A DNA stretch of 10,000 nt, from contig NZ_JAIWNX010000255.1 in NCBI RefSeq assembly GCF_020217185.1, positions 1 to 10,000 of the forward strand, given 5' to 3'. Position 1 is the stretch's first letter. The number at the start of each line of letters is the position of its first letter. Origin of the DNA: Asticcacaulis sp. GTDB taxonomy: Bacteria; Pseudomonadota; Alphaproteobacteria; Caulobacterales; Caulobacteraceae. The notes below the pieces were generated by a model. It saw nothing but the letters and a program-made list of their open reading frames with translations, did not search any database and was not told where the DNA came from. The translations under genes were made by a program, and so were the position numbers. Below, one piece after another: positions 7,010-10,000 of the stretch.

Positions 7010-7300
7010 GTGAAACCTTCCCTCGCCCTTGATCAGCAACGTGATGCCGCGCGCCGACTGCCGGTGCGCTACCGCGCGGCCAATCTGCGCGTCTTCGGCT
7101 CTGTTGTGCACGGCAGGGATACTGAAGGCAGCGATCTCGACCTGCTGGTGGACCCACTGCCGGGCGCGACCCTGTTCGATCTGGGGGGCCTGCAGGACGA
7201 GCTTGAAACCCTGCTGGGCGTAAAGGTCGATCTTCTGACCCCCGGCGATCTTCCTGCCCGCCTGCGCAACTCAGTCCTTGCCGAAGCCCAACCCGTATGA
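7010..7300 (+). CDS. mntA: MntA-type antitoxin, minimal nucleotidyltransferase
   Basis: This 96-residue protein is a single minimal nucleotidyltransferase domain. The signature GSX10DXD is present: Gly30-Ser31 and Asp42/Asp44 in GSVVHGRDTEGSDLDLLVD, and Asp74 in VKVDLLT gives the third metal-binding acidic residue. In studied MntA/HepT pairs the antitoxin transfers AMP to a Tyr near the active site of HepT and silences it. All needed residues are here, so it should be active. The start is GTG at 7010, with CGGAG six bases upstream; no upstream ATG gives a better N-terminus. It overlaps hepT by four bases (ATGA at 7297-7300). The antitoxin is first, the usual order. There are 47 bases between the flanking repeat and the start, with no clear promoter seen. 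Confidence 0.93.
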   Translation: MKPSLALDQQRDAARRLPVRYRAANLRVFGSVVHGRDTEGSDLDLLVDPLPGATLFDLGGLQDELETLLGVKVDLLTPGDLPARLRNSVLAEAQPV

Positions 7301-7650
7301 GGCCGGACGACCCACCCGCCAGACGCGAAGACTATATCCGGCATATACAGGACGCCGTCACGCAGGCCCTTGACTACGTCGAAGGCATGGACCATGCCAC
7401 GTTCCTCAGTGACCGCCGAACCCAACAGGCGGTGATCATGAACCTGATCATCATGGGCGAAGCGGCCACGCGCTTGATGATGGAAAGCCCGGACTTTATC
7501 GAACACCATCCGGACATTCCGTGGCGCAACATGCGCGGAATGCGCAACCGTCTGGCGCACGGTTATTTCGATCTCGACCTTGATTTGATCTGGGAAACGC
7601 TTTGCGTCAGCCTGCCGCAATTGCAGCGGCAAATATCCGAATTGAGCTGA
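7297..7650 (+). CDS. hepT: HepT-type toxin, HEPN domain ribonuclease (DUF86)
   Basis: This 117-residue all-helical HEPN protein is the toxin partner of MntA. Family members attack RNA, and some act on tRNA. The catalytic RX4HXY motif is intact at residues 83-90 (RNRLAHGY), with the conserved Arg83, His88 and the Tyr90 that MntA modifies in characterised systems. Other typical parts are the QQAVIMNLIIMGEAATRL helix (43-60) and IPWRNMRGMRNRLAHGYF (74-91). It has no Shine-Dalgarno of its own and starts in the ATGA overlap with mntA, so translation should be coupled. The toxin appears undamaged. The second copy of the 39-base repeat begins seven bases after its stop codon. Confidence 0.95.
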   Translation: MRPDDPPARREDYIRHIQDAVTQALDYVEGMDHATFLSDRRTQQAVIMNLIIMGEAATRLMMESPDFIEHHPDIPWRNMRGMRNRLAHGYFDLDLDLIWETLCVSLPQLQRQISELS

Positions 7651-7656
7651 AGCCCA

Positions 7657-7695
7657 GGCCTCTGACGGGCAGGGTCACAGACCCTGCACCCGTTT
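7657..7695 (+). repeat. 39-base hairpin repeat, right copy flanking mntA-hepT
   Basis: Direct copy of 6924-6962 with differences only at 7663 and 7665; 7666-7695 is identical to 6933-6962. The hairpin arms GCAGGGT (7669-7675) and ACCCTGC (7681-7687) are conserved. It starts seven bases after the hepT stop, so it could serve as the 3' end of the toxin message, although no T-run longer than three follows. Confidence 0.9.
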
Positions 7696-7701
7696 GCCCC
7701 T

Positions 7702-7720
7702 CTCCCCGTTGGCGCGGGAG
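7702..7720. repeat. Short CTCCC/GGGAG palindrome
   Basis: CTCCC (7702-7706) pairs with GGGAG (7716-7720), with CG/CG next to a bulge and a TTGG loop. The arms resemble the CTCCC family found at four other intergenic sites, but this copy is short and lacks the ATA/TAT ends. It follows the right 39-base repeat directly and precedes the unrecognised gene at 7771. Confidence 0.4.
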
Positions 7721-7770
7721 GAAGAACAAAATCTATCCCCGCTATTTGACGGCGGTCTATCCTCGCTCGC

Positions 7771-8211
7771 ATGGACACAGCGGCAGACATCCCTGAGGCT
7801 CTGACACCGGAAACCCGGCGCGGGCATCTGCGCGCCATAGCCGACCGGATGTTGCTGGCGCTCAGCCGCGAAGACGACCCCAAAACCGGCGAGGAGATCG
7901 AAAAGGGCATCCGCCGCGCTTTGCTGATCGAGCGGCTCTATGCCCGCTGCGACGCCACCGAAGCCAAGGCGATCAAAAACGCCGTGGCCAGTATCGAGCA
8001 ACAGGTGGCCGCAAAGAAAACCGCGCCCTCGCCTGCGCCGGCCAAAGAGACTCAGGCCAAAGAGACTCAGGCCGAAATCGCCAGCCGTGCGCTCGCCATG
8101 AAGGCAAAGGCCCTGTATCGCGCGAGCAAAGGCGACCCCGAAAGCCTCAGACAGGTCATGGCCCGGCATTTTGAAACGCCCGTTGCGAAAAACCGCAAAG
8201 ACACGTCGTAG
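7771..8211 (+). CDS. Hypothetical protein, helical, charged
   Basis: I do not recognise this 146-residue protein. Residues 15-80 look like two or three amphipathic helices (RAIADRMLLALSRE, then IEKGIRRALLIERLYARCDA). A Lys/Ala/Pro-rich linker (81-100) holds an in-frame duplication KETQA-KETQA, and a second helical part (101-135) ends in a basic tail. There is no signal peptide, membrane segment or catalytic motif. It is coding in style: the frame is open over 440 bases, the codon use resembles the neighbours, and palindromes bound it on both sides. The ribosome binding site is poor; TTGACG at 7747 could be a -35 box but no matching -10 is seen. It might be a DNA-associated or adaptor protein, but that is only a guess from composition. 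Confidence 0.65.
   Translation: MDTAADIPEALTPETRRGHLRAIADRMLLALSREDDPKTGEEIEKGIRRALLIERLYARCDATEAKAIKNAVASIEQQVAAKKTAPSPAPAKETQAKETQAEIASRALAMKAKALYRASKGDPESLRQVMARHFETPVAKNRKDTS
8041..8070 (+). repeat. Tandem 15-base duplication inside the hypothetical gene
   Basis: GCCAAAGAGACTCAG occurs twice head to tail at 8041-8055 and 8056-8070, followed by another GCC. The copies are identical and the length is a multiple of three, so the frame is kept and the peptide AKETQ is repeated in the linker. Perfect identity suggests a recent slippage event. Confidence 0.95.
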
Positions 8212-8214
8212 TTC

Positions 8215-8248
8215 TTATACCTCCCCGCCCAAGGGCAGGGAGGTATAA
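8215..8248. repeat. Palindromic repeat, ATACCTCCC family, between two convergent genes
   Basis: TTATACCTCCC (8215-8225) pairs perfectly with GGGAGGTATAA (8238-8248). After one C/A mismatch the stem continues as GCCC/GGGC around AA. It fills the 44-base gap between the stops of the hypothetical gene (8211) and queF (8256), which converge, so it is well placed as a two-way 3' end for both messages. It is the longest-armed of the single copies in this family here. Confidence 0.85.
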
Positions 8249-8255
8249 TTGACCC

Positions 8256-8717
8256 TCACCCCCGGCCGCGATAGGTCGCCACGCCGAAGTCTGGGATCAG
8301 CACGCCCTTCGGCGGTTCGGACGTTTGCCAGAAGACGTCAATCGGGATGCCGCCACGCGGATACCAGAAGCCACCGATGCGCAGCCAGCGCGGGGCCAGC
8401 AGGTCGCGCAGGCGCTTGGCGATATAGATCGTGCAGTCTTCGTGGAACGCCCCGTGATTACGGAAGGCCGTCAGAAACAGTTTCAGCGATTTCGACTCGA
8501 CCAGCCACTCACCCGGCACATAGTCGATGACCAGATGCGCGAAATCGGGCTGCCCCGTCACCGGACACAGGGACGTGAATTCCGGAGCGGTAAAGCGCGC
8601 CACATAGTCGATATCGGCGTGCGGATTAGGCACGCGCTCCAAAACGGCGCTGTCCGGGTCGGTCGGCGCGCCCAACTGCTGGCCCAGTTGCGTCAGATTA
8701 TCGGTATAGTGCGCCAT
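8256..8717 (-). CDS. queF: NADPH-dependent 7-cyano-7-deazaguanine reductase, YkvM type
   Basis: QueF reduces preQ0 to preQ1, a four-electron nitrile reduction in the queuosine pathway for tRNA modification. The 153-residue protein is the short, single-domain YkvM type. Catalytic residues keep the exact B. subtilis spacing (Cys55, Asp62, Glu97): Cys51 in [11 protein letters not shown], Asp58, and Glu93 in [15 protein letters not shown] (74-82) is the conserved substrate and cofactor loop. A longer frame starts at 8813, but its extra 32 residues are unlike the family and run through hairpins. The ATG at 8717 has GGAAAGG six bases upstream, so I take that start. Other queuosine genes are not in the window. 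The gene is divergent from the nitronate monooxygenase gene and convergent with the hypothetical gene. Confidence 0.97.
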   Translation of the reverse strand: MAHYTDNLTQLGQQLGAPTDPDSAVLERVPNPHADIDYVARFTAPEFTSLCPVTGQPDFAHLVIDYVPGEWLVESKSLKLFLTAFRNHGAFHEDCTIYIAKRLRDLLAPRWLRIGGFWYPRGGIPIDVFWQTSEPPKGVLIPDFGVATYRGRG

Positions 8718-8744
8718 GAACGACCTTTCCTTATTACGCGATGG

Positions 8745-8775
8745 GGCATCCGAAGAGACTACGTCTCCGGATGCC
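8745..8775 (-). promoter_or_regulatory. Strong hairpin in the queF leader
   Basis: GGCATCCG (8745-8752) pairs with CGGATGCC (8768-8775), and inside it GAGAC (8755-8759) pairs with GTCTC (8763-8767) around a TAC loop with only a two-base AA bulge. In total 13 pairs form within 31 bases. In the queF message it lies about 14 bases before the Shine-Dalgarno. It does not match the preQ1 riboswitch classes I know: there is no A-rich tail overlapping the ribosome binding site. A role in regulating queF is an inference. Confidence 0.6.
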
Positions 8776-8779
8776 GTAC

Positions 8780-8819
8780 TTGTGAATCTTCCTATGCTCG
8801 ATAGCAGGCACATTCACAA
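8780..8819. repeat. Second inverted repeat in the queF/monooxygenase gap
   Basis: TTGTGAAT (8780-8787) pairs perfectly with ATTCACAA (8812-8819). Inside, CCT/AGG and GCT/AGC can form a further short stem around CGAT with a two-base bulge. It lies beside the 8745-8775 hairpin, and together they could fold into a two-hairpin leader if queF transcription begins upstream of 8819. As DNA, TTGTGAAT-N24-ATTCACAA could also be a spaced operator. Confidence 0.5.
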
Positions 8820-8831
8820 ATGGAATCTCAG

Positions 8832-8867
8832 GCAACATTTGCAATGTCGCTTGATATGGATAATAAT
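8832..8867 (+). promoter_or_regulatory. Candidate operator dyad and promoter of the monooxygenase gene
   Basis: GCAACATT (8832-8839) and AATGTCGC (8843-8850) form a dyad with one mismatch around TGC, a size typical of a regulator site. TTGCAA (8839-8844) in its centre could serve as a -35 box, with an A+T-rich -10 candidate around 8861-8867 (ATAAT-like) at 16-17 bases. The stretch is notably A+T-rich against the neighbourhood. Promoter elements of queF on the other strand probably overlap. All of this is by eye only. Confidence 0.35.
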
Positions 8868-8907
8868 TAAGCGAATACAACAGTTTACTTAAGGGCAAGA
8901 AACGACC

Positions 8908-9855
8908 ATGGCCATTCCGGATACCCTGAAAGCGGGCCTCAGCTTCCCCGCCATTGCCGCGCCGATGTTCCTGGTCTCCGGGCCGGAGCTGGTCATTGCG
9001 ACGTGCCAGAGCGGTATGATCGGCACCTTTCCGGCGCTCAATCAGCGGACCACCGAAGGCTATGCGCAATGGCTCGACGAAATTCAAGGGGCGCTGACGC
9101 CTGATGACGCCCGCTTCGGCGTCAATATGATCGTCCACCCGACCAATTCAAGGCTGATGGCCGATATGAGGGTGACGGTCGAAAAGAAGGTGCCGCTGGT
9201 CATCACCTCGCTGGGGGCGGTGCGTGACGTGGTCGATGCGGTGCATGCCTATGGCGGCGTGGTCTTCCACGACATCACCACCGTGCGCCACGCGCAAAAG
9301 GCTGCCGAGGCCGGGGTGGACGGGCTGATCCTTGTCTGCAACGGCGCGGGCGGCCATGCGGGCACCTATAACCCCTTCGCGCTTCTGGGCGAAATCCGTC
9401 AGTGGTACGAAGGCACGATCGTCCTGTCGGGCTGCCTGTCGCGCGGATCGGACGTGGCGGCGGCGCTGATGATGGGGGCCGACCTCGCCTATATGGGCAC
9501 GCGCTTTATCGCTACCGAAGAGGCCATGGCCAGCGACGGCTACAAGACCATGCTGACCCAGTCGTCGGCCAAGGACATCGTCTATACGCCGGCCATTTCG
9601 GGCGTCCCCGCCTCCTTCCTGCTGCCTTCACTCGAAAGCCACGGCATCACCAAAGACATGCTGAAGGACATGACCACGAAGATGGACATGGACCACGAAA
9701 TGAGCGACGAGGCCAAGGCGTGGAAGACCCTGTGGTCGGCGGGGCAAGGCACCGGCAATGTGCGCGACATCCTGCCCACCTCTGAACTGATTGCGCGGCT
9801 GAAAGCGGAATTTTCCGAAGCCACGCAAAGGTTTGCGGACGATTCCATCATTTGA
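8908..9855 (+). CDS. Nitronate monooxygenase family protein (2-nitropropane dioxygenase)
   Basis: This is an FMN-dependent TIM-barrel enzyme of 315 residues. Members oxidise alkyl nitronates, such as the anion of 3-nitropropionate, to carbonyl compounds and nitrite. Visible features are the opening strand FPAIAAPM (13-20), GGVVFHDITTVRHAQKAAEA (116-135), GAGGHAG (146-152), which carries the His150 expected at the catalytic position, GCLSRG (175-180) and GADLAYMGTRF (190-200), which bind the flavin phosphate. SAGQGTG (277-283) is a late family motif. No signal peptide is seen, so it is cytoplasmic. The ATG at 8908 has an AAGGGCAAG ribosome binding site about 8 bases upstream. The long intergenic region suggests its own promoter, shared with divergent queF. 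The family call is firm; some relatives act on other substrates. Confidence 0.93.
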   Translation: MAIPDTLKAGLSFPAIAAPMFLVSGPELVIATCQSGMIGTFPALNQRTTEGYAQWLDEIQGALTPDDARFGVNMIVHPTNSRLMADMRVTVEKKVPLVITSLGAVRDVVDAVHAYGGVVFHDITTVRHAQKAAEAGVDGLILVCNGAGGHAGTYNPFALLGEIRQWYEGTIVLSGCLSRGSDVAAALMMGADLAYMGTRFIATEEAMASDGYKTMLTQSSAKDIVYTPAISGVPASFLLPSLESHGITKDMLKDMTTKMDMDHEMSDEAKAWKTLWSAGQGTGNVRDILPTSELIARLKAEFSEATQRFADDSII

Positions 9856-9876
9856 AGATGATTGAATTCTTACCCA

Positions 9877-9891
9877 TGACTTCCCAAGTCA
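9877..9891 (+). terminator. Weak hairpin after the monooxygenase gene
   Basis: TGACTT (9877-9882) pairs with AAGTCA (9886-9891) around CCC. A second small CTCG/CGAG stem (9907-9919) is followed by TTTT. Either could mark the 3' end of the transcript, but both stems are short, so the call is tentative. The last stretch (9892-10000) has no gene I can support. An A+T-rich run near 9920-9950, with CATTG/CAATG arms, looks like a promoter for a gene starting at or beyond the right edge; an ATG at 9951 opens a frame that runs off the window but matches nothing I know. Confidence 0.3.
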
Positions 9892-10000
9892 AAGGCTGAG
9901 CACCCCTCGTATGCCGAGTTTTGTGACATTTTCATTGCAATTTAATGACAATGCGGGCATGCGCAGAGGTGGAAAACGGAGCCGCACCGCACCTTGCCCA

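Noticed and set aside
6924..7695. CRISPR array or transposon ends from the two 39-base repeats
   Set aside because: There are only two copies 733 bases apart enclosing two genes, with no spacers, no transposase gene and no target-site duplication that I can see.
8718..8813. Longer QueF start at 8813
   Set aside because: The extra 32 residues do not resemble QueF, overlap strong hairpins and have no ribosome binding site as good as GGAAAGG before 8717.
8718..8907. preQ1 riboswitch before queF
   Set aside because: Expected on biological grounds, but I see no class I core with an A-rich tail pairing at the ribosome binding site, and the hairpins present do not match the known classes.

Overview
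The window looks like chromosomal DNA of a high-GC alphaproteobacterium, most likely in Caulobacterales (Asticcacaulis, Brevundimonas or Caulobacter relatives). The reasons are the rnpA-yidC-engB order, the alphaproteobacterial style of YidC (Lys instead of Arg in the hydrophilic groove, long basic tail), the alphaproteobacterial family DUF3126 beside cysE, and the many G+C-rich palindromes between genes. The genus is an inference from recalled sequence style, not from a search.

Layout. Bases 1-282 are non-coding and hold two palindromic structures; rpmH, the usual upstream neighbour, is not visible. Then come rnpA (RNase P protein), yidC (membrane insertase) and engB (ribosome-assembly GTPase) on the plus strand, followed by a DUF3445 gene, the alpha-subunit family of heme-dependent oxidative N-demethylase. 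It meets a small DUF3126 gene tail to tail. On the minus strand from 6188 down to 4263 lie a NUDIX hydrolase, cysE (serine acetyltransferase) and DUF3126; the first two are 15 bases apart and look like an operon. A 258-base gap holding two strong hairpins separates cysE from DUF3126.

Divergent from the NUDIX gene is a YdjA-like nitroreductase. After it comes a compact MntA/HepT toxin-antitoxin pair (7010-7650) bracketed by two direct copies of a 39-base hairpin-forming repeat, then an unrecognised 146-residue gene. queF (queuosine pathway) follows on the minus strand, divergent from a nitronate monooxygenase gene. The 190 bases between these two hold two clear hairpins and a dyad. The last 145 bases have no supportable gene.

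Most genes are housekeeping or metabolic: RNA processing, membrane protein insertion and ribosome assembly on the left, cysteine synthesis and nucleotide clean-up in the middle, and tRNA modification and flavoenzymes on the right. The accessory part is the toxin-antitoxin cassette and its flanking repeats. I see no convincing new multi-gene system. The best leads are the repeats around the MntA/HepT cassette, a family of CTCCC/GGGAG palindromes present at five intergenic sites, and the structured queF leader.
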